From: a virus
DNA length: 46,059 bases
Strand: one strand, 5' to 3'
IMG/VR virus record: IMGVR_UViG_3300046007_009697
Location: 1 to 46,059 of that record
A model generated the notes under the pieces. It was not told where the DNA came from. It did not search any database and saw only the letters and a program-made list of their open reading frames with translations. Positions 1 through 7,603 of the stretch are shown in pieces; within the stretch, counting starts at the first letter, position 1; every line of letters starts with the position of its first letter. The translations under genes were made by a program, and so were the position numbers.

Positions 1-616
1 CTAGGATCGCAAACTGTGCGTTATCTGCAAGTGAGCTTCGTACTGCCTTCACTGCATGTGAAGCAGTATCTGCATATACGGAATGATTTGAGTTGTTTGC
101 CGAATCTGCATGAAGTGCATGGTTTGATTCAACTGCATGTGATGCCTTTACTGCTGTATCTGCAAATCCTGATCTACGTGCATATGTTGCAGTATCTGAC
201 CAAGTAGCACTTGTAGCACGTGTTGCGTAATCAGCCTTATCAGATAGATATGCGCGAAGTGAATACGATGCATATGGTACATACTGGAGCTTAACGCGCT
301 CAAATGGCTGTCCATTGATTGTTACGTACAAGAAAAGATTTGACTCGTACTTAATAAGACTGTCAACTGATACACCGCGAAGAAGCGTAGCACAGATGCC
401 ACCATCAACTGACATCATTTGGTTTTCAGAATACCAAAGTGGATAGTTCTTATCATTAAACGCAGTTTTCAAATCCAAGTCTGGTCCTGCAAGATAAAAT
501 GACCCACGAACTGAATCTGCACCAGTGTTTACGTATCCCTGCCAGTTCAAATCAATTTGTTGTGCAAATACAGTTGTAGCAAAAAAGAGGGAAAGAAATC
601 CCAAAAATACCTTCAT
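1..616 (-). CDS. Exported fibre-like protein with Ala/Asp/Thr-rich repeats (3' end outside window)
   Basis: Partial gene; the frame stays open to the window edge (205 codons visible). It starts at an ATG preceded by AGGAG six bases upstream. The first 20 residues form a clear Sec signal peptide (MKVFLGFLSLFFATTVFAQQ). Residues ~20-115 are a globular region with no motif I recognise. From ~120 on the chain is low-complexity, with recurring units such as YADTASHA, FADTAVKA and LHADSA, a pattern common in phage tail-fibre shafts and in secreted surface proteins of Bacteroidota-like bacteria. A signal peptide is unexpected for a virion fibre, so a surface-exposed protein captured from the host is at least as likely. 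It lies 37 bases downstream of the T9SS-signal protein in the same orientation. Function unknown; the identification rests on composition only. Confidence 0.8.
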   Translation of the reverse strand, partial: MKVFLGFLSLFFATTVFAQQIDLNWQGYVNTGADSVRGSFYLAGPDLDLKTAFNDKNYPLWYSENQMMSVDGGICATLLRGVSVDSLIKYESNLFLYVTINGQPFERVKLQYVPYASYSLRAYLSDKADYATRATSATWSDTATYARRSGFADTAVKASHAVESNHALHADSANNSNHSVYADTASHAVKAVRSSLADNAQFAIL

Positions 617-653
617 AAAAACTCCTATTAAAAAAATAATATTATAATATAAA

Positions 654-1094
654 TTAACGATAAATTACTAATCTTTGATTTTCTACTTTACCATCCATCG
701 TCTTAACTTGAATTGCGTAGATTCCAGTTGCAAGATCATTTACAGATGAAGTATTACCATCGAATGATTTAACAAAATTTCCACGTGAATCAAAAATTGA
801 TACAGTTGAAATTAATGATTGAGATTCAACTGTAATTTGCGTTGATGCGGGATTTGGATAAATCTTAGAAAACGGGATGAGCGGTGTAAAATCCGTCACA
901 CCAACTGGTACCTGTTTAGGAAGCCAAAATCCCTGCCAAAGACGATTTGGATTTCCCTTTGAATATGAAACAAAATTTTGACCAACTGTAAAATTCTTAC
1001 CGCCCCCGGAAGAAATAACAGTTCTAGCAGTTTGTGCAACTGCGCTTGCTGAACTAATTGCGATTAAGATCGCAAATAAAAGAGCTGTTCTCAT
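654..1094 (-). CDS. Small secreted protein with type IX secretion C-terminal sorting domain
   Basis: 146 residues. The N-terminus is a Sec signal peptide ending around SASAVAQ. The middle holds an ISSGGG...FTVGQ...GFWLP pattern that I recognise from short secreted proteins of Bacteroidota/Ignavibacteria-type bacteria. The last ~75 residues match a T9SS type A sorting domain: KIYPNPASTQITVES, then a beta-rich stretch with VSIFDSRGNFVKSF and a terminal GIYAIQVKT...RLVIYR. In bacteria this domain directs outer-membrane translocation and is cleaved by the sortase PorU. Very little remains as mature passenger (~50 residues), so this may be a surface tag or decoy rather than an enzyme. The ATG has an AGGAG six bases upstream, and candidate promoter repeats lie at 1131-1163. 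Presence in a phage genome implies a T9SS-bearing host. Confidence 0.88.
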   Translation of the reverse strand: MRTALLFAILIAISSASAVAQTARTVISSGGGKNFTVGQNFVSYSKGNPNRLWQGFWLPKQVPVGVTDFTPLIPFSKIYPNPASTQITVESQSLISTVSIFDSRGNFVKSFDGNTSSVNDLATGIYAIQVKTMDGKVENQRLVIYR

Positions 1095-1130
1095 AGAACT
1101 CCTTAAATTTTAAAAAACATTGATGTGATT

Positions 1131-1163
1131 AATATATAACAACTATTCATAAAAAACAAGCAT
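1131..1163 (-). promoter_or_regulatory. Candidate phage promoter/operator upstream of the T9SS-signal gene
   Basis: On the minus strand this gap contains GCTTGTTTTTTATGAATAGTTGTTATATATTAA. The ATAGTTGTTATAT element is shared almost exactly with the region upstream of the lipoprotein gene, and a weaker copy (ATGCTTGTT) lies 17 bp upstream of it. The arrangement TTG, about 20 bases, then TATAT resembles a Bacteroidota-type -33/-7 pair. Inference from recurrence only. Confidence 0.4.
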
Positions 1164-1164
1164 T

Positions 1165-1860
1165 TTATTTATATTTTTGAAAAAATTTTAGTTTAGTAGC
1201 CTTTTCTATAACACGTATTGGAGTTAGAAATGCTTGCCAATCCTTATCACGTATACCAGTTATATTTGGCATTATTACTCCAAATTTTTTAAATTTACCG
1301 TTTTTATACTTTACTAAAAAAACTTTAAAACAAAATTTTGGAATTAAATACTTGTTGTTTAATCTACTAAAAGGTTCATCAAAAATCGGGCCAGAAATTA
1401 CCCACATCTCATATGTAGAATCTTTACAAACTTTTTCAGCCCATCTTTCTAATTTTAACCAAGGACCTCGATTCAAATCTGGTGTTTGTGGTATAACATT
1501 ACTCAATACAAATGTTTGACGATTTAATTCACTATTTGTTGTACGTTCTTCGGAACGAACTAAATGACCTCGATCATAGCCAGAATTTTCATAGTCATTA
1601 TTAGTTGGAAGAGTTACAGATGAATCTATTAATGAATCTTTAAAGAACTCTTTATCCCACCGAGGAACTCCACCGAAATCATCATTTCCTAGACGGTAGA
1701 TTACCCAATCTGCAAATCCAGTTTTTAGGTTCATAGAATAAATAAACCCTGGTCTTGATAAGATCAAATTTCCAGCAGGTACTCCGTATTTATCGTGTGA
1801 TCCACGTTGTGCAAATGCTACATTTAAAACAGCAAAAAATATAATGATATATATTTGCAT
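1165..1860 (-). CDS. Secreted DNA/RNA non-specific endonuclease (NUC family)
   Basis: 231 residues. The ATG at 1860 is chosen over an in-frame TTG one codon upstream because GGAG lies five bases before it. A Sec signal peptide (MQIYIIIFFAVLNVAFAQ) is followed by a Serratia-type nuclease core. Visible motifs are DRGHL at residues 96-100 (catalytic His99), FVLSNVIPQ around 117-125 with the metal-binding Asn121, and LNRGPWLKLE shortly after. These are the hallmarks of the beta-beta-alpha-metal Endonuclease_NS family, which cuts DNA and RNA without sequence specificity using Mg2+. The export signal puts it in the periplasm or outside the cell, so it is unlikely to degrade the host chromosome. It could cut incoming DNA, extracellular DNA or biofilm matrix. 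It ends 70 bases before the T9SS-signal gene and begins 12 bases after the lipoprotein gene. Confidence 0.9.
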   Translation of the reverse strand: MQIYIIIFFAVLNVAFAQRGSHDKYGVPAGNLILSRPGFIYSMNLKTGFADWVIYRLGNDDFGGVPRWDKEFFKDSLIDSSVTLPTNNDYENSGYDRGHLVRSEERTTNSELNRQTFVLSNVIPQTPDLNRGPWLKLERWAEKVCKDSTYEMWVISGPIFDEPFSRLNNKYLIPKFCFKVFLVKYKNGKFKKFGVIMPNITGIRDKDWQAFLTPIRVIEKATKLKFFQKYK

Positions 1861-1872
1861 CAAATCTCCAAC

Positions 1873-2460
1873 TTAACGTTCTACAAAATTTATTTTTATT
1901 GAATCAATGTGTATTACGGGTGATCTATTTTTATTATCCCGCATGACGTAATCATACATGTAAACTCTAATATACACAGATTTTTTAATAAAACCATATT
2001 TTATTAAATCGGATATCGTTAGATCTGTGAATATATTATTAACATACGCATATGAACGATTAATTCCAAAAATTGTTTCAAACTCGCCATCATTATCGAT
2101 TGAAGTTTTATTTATAATTGGAATTTTTACAACTGGAAAGTCATAGTCATATAGAGTACTATCTGGGTTCCAATAGACTTCATTAACATGATTTGCATAC
2201 AAGATTGAATCGCAATACCAATTTACCTTAACGTATCCTGTAAAATCAGAAAATGCATATATTTTTTTATAAAAAGAGTACGCATTTTTTGGGTAGCTAA
2301 AATTATATTCGTTAGTATCCACCCATTCAAACCATGTGCCAAATGAAGAATCACGGGTAACTTTTATGGTATTTTTATATATAGAATAATCAAATGGTTC
2401 GATTGTTGGGTCTGTTACTGTACATCCAATCAATAAGCACAAAACTAACATTTTTTTCAT
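1873..2460 (-). CDS. Putative lipoprotein of unknown function
   Basis: 195 residues. The first 13 residues (MKKMLVLCLLIGC) form a lipoprotein signal with lipobox LIGC, so Cys13 would be lipidated after cleavage by signal peptidase II. The remainder is rich in Tyr, Asp and Asn, has a predicted beta-rich pattern and no motif I recognise. An AAAGGAAC ribosome site precedes the ATG. It is the first of four leftward genes for exported proteins and is transcribed away from the plus-strand fibre gene. The 97-base region between them carries two AATAACAAACTAT-like repeats that may be its promoter. Phage lipoproteins sometimes block superinfection at the envelope; that role is only an inference from location. 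Confidence 0.75.
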   Translation of the reverse strand: MKKMLVLCLLIGCTVTDPTIEPFDYSIYKNTIKVTRDSSFGTWFEWVDTNEYNFSYPKNAYSFYKKIYAFSDFTGYVKVNWYCDSILYANHVNEVYWNPDSTLYDYDFPVVKIPIINKTSIDNDGEFETIFGINRSYAYVNNIFTDLTISDLIKYGFIKKSVYIRVYMYDYVMRDNKNRSPVIHIDSIKINFVER

Positions 2461-2485
2461 TATTGTTCCTTTATTATAACAGCTT

Positions 2486-2518
2486 AATATAACAACTATT
2501 TTTATATAAACAAACTAT
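2486..2518 (-). promoter_or_regulatory. Candidate promoter/operator, tandem ATAGTTTGT / ATAGTTGT repeats
   Basis: Minus-strand copies ATAGTTTGTTTATAT (2504-2518) and ATAGTTGTTATATT (2486-2499) are spaced 19 bp apart, 26 bases before the lipoprotein start. The same motif recurs in other intergenic gaps of this window. A TATAAT hexamer also lies closer to the gene. The region is between divergent genes, so it may also hold the start signal for the plus-strand fibre gene. Confidence 0.4.
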
Positions 2519-2557
2519 TTATTTACATAATATACTTTTTTTTACTTGGAGGATGAA

Positions 2558-3877
2558 ATGAGAATACTTAGTAATGTAATAATTACAGGTTCGTTGACAA
2601 ATACACGATTTACTGCAATGGCACCTGTATCGTTTAGTATTATAAGCGGAAGCGGCTCATTTACAACTGCATCGGTTGGTGTATTTGTTGATGAAAACTT
2701 AGACTTTAGATTAGCACATGAAAATTGGTTAGACGGTCCTTCTATCTTCCCAGGTAAAAATAAATTATCAGGAAGCGCGGACGATACTGGTAGTTTCTGT
2801 AGCTCCTCGTTATCATTGTTTAACTGTGTTGTATCAAAATCAATAGTAGGAAGTGGTAGTTGGGATACTGGCTGGAATTTGGGAGCCGGTACATCATCAT
2901 ATACTGCTAGTTATACGTCATCATACAGTGGGTCACTCTATACTGGTTCTATAACGGGATCAAGAACAGTTTATCATTATGCAGATCAAAACACGGGAAG
3001 TAGTGCATGTTGGTTTGGTGCTGTTGGTTCTCTTACATCCGGTGGTGAGCAGACTGGGATATGGGATGCATTCGGAATTGGTGGATCTGGTAATAACGAT
3101 AGGTATGCTGGAATTTATGAATCGATACCGAGTCCCCAAGGGGATTGTGATCCTAAATTTTTAGACTCTGCGGCTGCCTATCAAATTGCATATAGAAAAA
3201 TGCAAAAATGGGCTTCATTGTTATGTGAATGCTTAGGTAATTTAGAGTATGTTGATGTTAATTTTGGATTACTATATCACTGCAATTTCCCAGATGGAAA
3301 TCAAAATAATAATAAAGTCTTAACTAAGACATGGAAGTTTAGGGTAAGAAAAGCAGGAAATGGTAAGTGTATTTTAGAATTGAAATCATGGCCAGGATAT
3401 AAATCAGACGGCGGAATTGTAAATAGAGAAAGTGGCGATGTAACTACTATGGTATTTACAGACCAAGGAAATTACACGGTAACACCAAAAACAGTAAATT
3501 ATTTAAAAATACCATCATTTAATTCATCCGCAGATGATTATTACGGATTATCTACAACAATAAATGCCATAAACCAAGGGGGATTGCTATATTTCAATGA
3601 ATCTGATTCGAACTTGTATCTATACAATGGTGCATCTTGGAACGCTCTTGCTGGTGGTCTTAGTAAGTATACCGAGGCAGTTGGAAACGATTCAGCTACA
3701 TCATTTGTAATTACACACAGCAAGAATACTAGAGATATTGTTGTTACAGTCAGAGAAACAGCTGCTCCATATGAAACTGTGTATCCAACCATAACGATGA
3801 CATCAACAAATACCATTACAGTTGATTTTTCACCAACTGTTCCAACATCAAATCAGTATACAGTTGTAATAGTTTAA
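2558..3877 (+). CDS. Tail-fibre/appendage-like structural protein
   Basis: 439 residues from the ATG at 2558, which has GGAGG five bases upstream; an in-frame TTG twelve bases earlier lacks that spacing. There is no signal peptide. Residues ~1-150 are rich in Ser, Gly, Thr and Tyr (SGSGS, SSYTASYTSSYSGS), as in phage appendage proteins. Residues ~195-290 form a more compact region with several Cys. The last ~70 residues form a beta-rich module (GNDSATSFVITH...TRDIVVTVRE...YTVVIV) that I have seen at the C-terminus of many phage tail and receptor-binding proteins. A short LYFNESDSNLYLYNGASW segment before it resembles the surface-sampling repeats of such fibres. It is the only plus-strand gene here and ends at a strong terminator. 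A structural role is probable; receptor binding is inference. Confidence 0.7.
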   Translation: MRILSNVIITGSLTNTRFTAMAPVSFSIISGSGSFTTASVGVFVDENLDFRLAHENWLDGPSIFPGKNKLSGSADDTGSFCSSSLSLFNCVVSKSIVGSGSWDTGWNLGAGTSSYTASYTSSYSGSLYTGSITGSRTVYHYADQNTGSSACWFGAVGSLTSGGEQTGIWDAFGIGGSGNNDRYAGIYESIPSPQGDCDPKFLDSAAAYQIAYRKMQKWASLLCECLGNLEYVDVNFGLLYHCNFPDGNQNNNKVLTKTWKFRVRKAGNGKCILELKSWPGYKSDGGIVNRESGDVTTMVFTDQGNYTVTPKTVNYLKIPSFNSSADDYYGLSTTINAINQGGLLYFNESDSNLYLYNGASWNALAGGLSKYTEAVGNDSATSFVITHSKNTRDIVVTVRETAAPYETVYPTITMTSTNTITVDFSPTVPTSNQYTVVIV

Positions 3878-3901
3878 ATTACACTTTCCAATAAAAATAA
3901 G

Positions 3902-3925
3902 AAGGGTGGAAGTACTTCCACCCTT
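3902..3925. terminator. Bidirectional intrinsic terminator between convergent genes
   Basis: A perfect 24-base palindrome: AAGGGTGGAAGT followed at once by its reverse complement. A run of seven T follows on the plus strand, and a T-rich stretch on the minus strand. It sits 25 bases after the fibre-like gene stop and 4 bases after the stop of the large glycosyltransferase gene, so it can end transcription from both sides. The stem has essentially no loop beyond the central bases. Confidence 0.88.
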
Positions 3926-3928
3926 TTT

Positions 3929-6900
3929 TTATACCTCGGTTATACTACCATTCGTATGAACATCATCCATATAATCAATAACACGTTCGGTAACATTGTC
4001 ATACTCATCTATTAACCGTACTGTGCATTTTGATGATTTATACTCAATACCAAGTGGAATTATTGTAGTAAATTCTCCATCTATATTAAACTCATCAGTA
4101 TAAGTATCAATGGCAATATTCCGTTTAACTACACGCTCAAGTTTAAGCTTATACGGATAAACATTTTTATTTGGTCTTCTAATAAAGATGGCATACTTTT
4201 CTTCTCCATTTTTAAACTTAAGAGGCATCACCGCTAAATAATTTGCTTGGGAATTTGTAAAGCATTCAGAAGATTCAAAAAACTGCCATTCTGCGATTTC
4301 TTTTATTACTAATCCATCTACATTCTTTAGCGCATGATAATATACATTTTCTAAGCTATTTGACTCACTACCAACTTCTTTAACAAAATTATTGTAGTCA
4401 TCTTCATTCATTATTTCAGGAAATGTATTTAAGAACATATCAACATCCACAACACAGAATACAGTTTTATATGTTGGTCCTTCTGGTTCTTGCGTGTAAA
4501 AGAAAAATCCATTAGAATTATTTACAATTACTGTATTTAAAATGCACTTAATTTTAGTTATATCATTTTGCGAAAATAACATGTCAAAATTAGTTAGTAC
4601 TGCATATTTAAATCCAAGTTCTTTTGCTCGTTTAACTCCATTATAATAATTTTGATGTACGGCTGGCCCATGGTATCCGGCATTACCAGAATGCAATAGA
4701 TCCAGCTCTACTTTAAATGTTTTATCTTCAATATCATGCAACCCTGTATAATACCTGTAGTATGTGTGGGTTGTTAATGTATTTATTGAATTAAACACAT
4801 AGTCATTCGCAACTTCTTTAATTTCATCTGGGTTGGGTGTGTAGTCTGTATGTGTGGCGCATATCGTAGTTATACCAATATTATTTCTTATATTATTCAA
4901 TGTTTGCACTGTTTTATTTTTTACATCATCTGAATTTGGGTGGGTTGAAACAACAGCACATACAGAATTTTGTATATCTATATTAGTTTTATAACATAGG
5001 GCGCCATCAACATATACCTTCCAATTTTTTGCATACATATCATTTGGACGAGACCACATATTGTTTGATAGTTGGGTTTGGTAGACAAGGGCTTCATCGT
5101 TATTTGAATCAACAGCGAAAAACTTAACATCATGTGGCGTGTCCCCAAATGATCTTATTTCAACTTTTGGCACAGTATCAAATGTTACATTTGCCTTTGC
5201 AGAAACAGACGTATGATTTATTGCTGATGCATTTGAGTAGCTTTCAAGCAACGCATTTTTAAAACTAGAAATTGTATACCCGTGTTTTTTATATACTCCA
5301 ATCATTTTTTTAATGATTGTCCCCCACATCAATTCATTGGATGGGTTAAACGGAGTATCATCATTCAATGCAAGTTGAACTGCGTGTGCATATGAATTTG
5401 GAACAAGTTCATTTGCAATAACCATGCCCGGTATATTGATTTCTCCTTTATATGATCCAACTATGCGCATCCCGCAAAGGTGTGCTTCTGCTAATGTTAG
5501 ATTAGGATGCCCTGCTTCTAATACAGATGGATGGAGAAAGACTTTATGCGATGAATACTCCTTTATCAAATCTTCCTCAGATAAATCCAACTTAACGTTA
5601 ACATTTGGATTATCTAAAAGATTGTATTTAGCTAAGAAATCAAGTGTGTTTGAAGGACAACAAATAGTTATTTTTTTATTTAATGCCGTAGCTACTTGGG
5701 TTGCAAGCAAGAATCCCTTTCTATCAAAGTATTTATAATTTATAAGCCCATTGCTTGCAACGCATAACAAATCATCATTGCGTGTTACATCTAATTTTTT
5801 ATAAATATTTGGATCTGCGCCATGCTGTACATAAATAAATTTATCTGCTAAATCTTTAAATTTAGGATGAACCCTAAATTCAGGCGTATGTATTATAGTT
5901 TTTATTGAGTTCTGTATTGCATTTCTTGTCTGTTCAATATATGAATCGTTTCCGTGCTCAAATAAAGCATGATGATCATGCAACGAAAAGAAATACTGGA
6001 GACCTCGCTCATGTGCTATGTTTGCTAAATTTGTTACATGAACATGAACTATAGTATACGGGTCATATTTTACATCATCTAAATAAAGTATTTCAGATGA
6101 AATTCCTAACTTCTGCAATTCCAAGTGATAATTCCAAATTACCTTTTCTATTGCTCCCCAAGTTTTTGGAGGAATTTCTAATATTCCTGGATGTACGTTT
6201 ACAACTTTCATTTTAATGTTATCCTCAATTTTTAACATTGACTTTATTTCATTTTTTTGCAACTGTATTATATCAAATGGACTGGCTTCAATATACGAAA
6301 TATTTTTCTTATGCAAATAAAAAACTTCTGGATCTGTTTGCCATGTAAAAACAGAAAATGGTATATCGGTAAACCCAAGAAGTACTGACAATGCGCTACC
6401 TGCACATACATTATACTTACAATGTCTTGCTATCAATAAATTTTCATATATCGGTAATGCGGAATCGAACATATGGTATTCTACATCGCACTTTTCCATC
6501 AATGGGCTTAATATAGGATAATCATCTCGAATAGGAGATGGACCAGCAAACCCAATAATATTTTTATATTTTTTATCTAATTCTTCAATAAATGGTATTT
6601 CTATTTTAAAATCTTCGTCATAATCTAATCCATGTTCATCTGCGCAGAATTTAGAAACATACACACCTATTGGCTTTTCTCTATAACCTAAGTTATACCA
6701 TGACTCACAATACACGCCATACGCATTTGGATTAAAAACATATGGAACTCCTCCAAGATCAAAATGGAAAACATTGTAAGTTGAAATTATTATTTCTTTT
6801 ATAAATTCAAACCTTTTGCAAAATTCAATTGCTACATCTGCATGGGGAAAATTCTCAGGAAAAACAATTGTAACTGGCTCTCCAGTATTTTTATAATACT

Positions 6901-6961
6901 TAGAATATATGGGTAGTGTTGCGAAAAAATCACCCAATTTACCGGTGTGCGTGAATACCAT
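3929..6961 (-). CDS. Multidomain glycosyltransferase (GT9-like + GT4-like + GT-A-like)
   Basis: 1010 residues, about three times a normal glycosyltransferase. Residues 1-245 resemble heptosyltransferase/GT9 proteins: GKLGDFFATLPI at 8-19 and the NVCAGSALSVLLGF segment at 184-197. Residues 251-575 start at an internal Met and form a GT4-like GT-B unit, with a VVNVHPG N-terminus, a Lys/Arg-containing acceptor segment and HPSVLEAGHPNLTLAEAHLCG at 477-497 (the E-x7-E region). Residues ~590-660 look like a small beta domain. Residues ~665-900 form a GT-A-like unit (NSVCAVVSTHPNSDD, LTNFDMLFS). The end is another beta-rich stretch. The third unit resembles the separate protein at 7604-8590. No strong ribosome site precedes the ATG. 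Donor and acceptor sugars are unknown. Chain fusion suggests sequential addition of two or three residues to one acceptor. Confidence 0.8.
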   Translation of the reverse strand: MVFTHTGKLGDFFATLPIYSKYYKNTGEPVTIVFPENFPHADVAIEFCKRFEFIKEIIISTYNVFHFDLGGVPYVFNPNAYGVYCESWYNLGYREKPIGVYVSKFCADEHGLDYDEDFKIEIPFIEELDKKYKNIIGFAGPSPIRDDYPILSPLMEKCDVEYHMFDSALPIYENLLIARHCKYNVCAGSALSVLLGFTDIPFSVFTWQTDPEVFYLHKKNISYIEASPFDIIQLQKNEIKSMLKIEDNIKMKVVNVHPGILEIPPKTWGAIEKVIWNYHLELQKLGISSEILYLDDVKYDPYTIVHVHVTNLANIAHERGLQYFFSLHDHHALFEHGNDSYIEQTRNAIQNSIKTIIHTPEFRVHPKFKDLADKFIYVQHGADPNIYKKLDVTRNDDLLCVASNGLINYKYFDRKGFLLATQVATALNKKITICCPSNTLDFLAKYNLLDNPNVNVKLDLSEEDLIKEYSSHKVFLHPSVLEAGHPNLTLAEAHLCGMRIVGSYKGEINIPGMVIANELVPNSYAHAVQLALNDDTPFNPSNELMWGTIIKKMIGVYKKHGYTISSFKNALLESYSNASAINHTSVSAKANVTFDTVPKVEIRSFGDTPHDVKFFAVDSNNDEALVYQTQLSNNMWSRPNDMYAKNWKVYVDGALCYKTNIDIQNSVCAVVSTHPNSDDVKNKTVQTLNNIRNNIGITTICATHTDYTPNPDEIKEVANDYVFNSINTLTTHTYYRYYTGLHDIEDKTFKVELDLLHSGNAGYHGPAVHQNYYNGVKRAKELGFKYAVLTNFDMLFSQNDITKIKCILNTVIVNNSNGFFFYTQEPEGPTYKTVFCVVDVDMFLNTFPEIMNEDDYNNFVKEVGSESNSLENVYYHALKNVDGLVIKEIAEWQFFESSECFTNSQANYLAVMPLKFKNGEEKYAIFIRRPNKNVYPYKLKLERVVKRNIAIDTYTDEFNIDGEFTTIIPLGIEYKSSKCTVRLIDEYDNVTERVIDYMDDVHTNGSITEV

Positions 6962-6969
6962 AATGCTAT

Positions 6970-7593
6970 TTAGCGTTTTTTAAAGATTCCACTTAAAATA
7001 TTATTGTTTTCATCAACTGGCTTTCTAATGGAATCTTCAACATTTGAAATAGCTATTACGTCAAACCCAATCTCATCCATGAATGCACATAACGATTTAT
7101 CATTAAAATGATGTAAATGCTCATTTGGCTTTCTGTGTTTCCATGTATCAAACCATTCATCGGAAAAATAATGACACCATGGCATTGATACAAAAATATA
7201 TTTACAGTTTAAATCCTTAATATCGTATATGTTATCAAAATGTTCCAATACATCGAACATTGTAATTACATCATAATATCTATCATATATGTCATTTATA
7301 TATGTTACACCGGATGGTACAGGATACGCGTCTGATACATCACTGCCATAACAGCTTTTTATGATGGTAGCTGCTGCTGATAAGAATGATCCGTTTCCAT
7401 ACCCAACATCCAAAATGCTTGTTGGTATCTCATTTATAGTACCGAGCAAATACCCAAGCCTTAGATATGACATATAATTTCCTATTTCACCCAATTTATT
7501 ATACGCACCAGAATATTCTACCCCATATCCAAACGGAATTCTATCTATTTGGCGTATTACACCATTCTCTAATTTTTCATAATTTTCTAACAT
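6970..7593 (-). CDS. Class I SAM-dependent methyltransferase
   Basis: 207 residues. The SAM-binding motif I is ILDVGYGNGSFL, followed by an acidic strand (YGSDVSD) and a motif IV-like MFDVLEHFDN, the usual signature of Methyltransf_23/11-type enzymes acting on small molecules or sugars. The C-terminal HLHHFNDKSLCAFMDEIGF segment is typical of this group. The ATG has AAAGGAAA upstream. It lies 8 bases upstream of the large glycosyltransferase and is probably cotranscribed, which suggests O-methylation of a sugar in the same glycan. Confidence 0.85.
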   Translation of the reverse strand: MLENYEKLENGVIRQIDRIPFGYGVEYSGAYNKLGEIGNYMSYLRLGYLLGTINEIPTSILDVGYGNGSFLSAAATIIKSCYGSDVSDAYPVPSGVTYINDIYDRYYDVITMFDVLEHFDNIYDIKDLNCKYIFVSMPWCHYFSDEWFDTWKHRKPNEHLHHFNDKSLCAFMDEIGFDVIAISNVEDSIRKPVDENNNILSGIFKKR

Positions 7594-7603
7594 TATATTT
7601 CCT

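Noticed and set aside
16-207. Plus-strand open frame near the left edge
   Set aside because: It is antisense to the repeat-rich signal-peptide gene at 1-616, has no ribosome site and reflects the low-complexity repeats on the other strand.
1166-1173. T4-type late promoter TATAAATA (minus strand) ahead of the T9SS-signal gene
   Set aside because: The octamer occurs by chance in AT-rich DNA and lies inside the end of the nuclease gene; it is not repeated before the other genes.
3541-3816. Minus-strand open frame within the fibre-like gene
   Set aside because: It lies wholly inside the plus-strand gene, lacks a ribosome site and has no family-like pattern.
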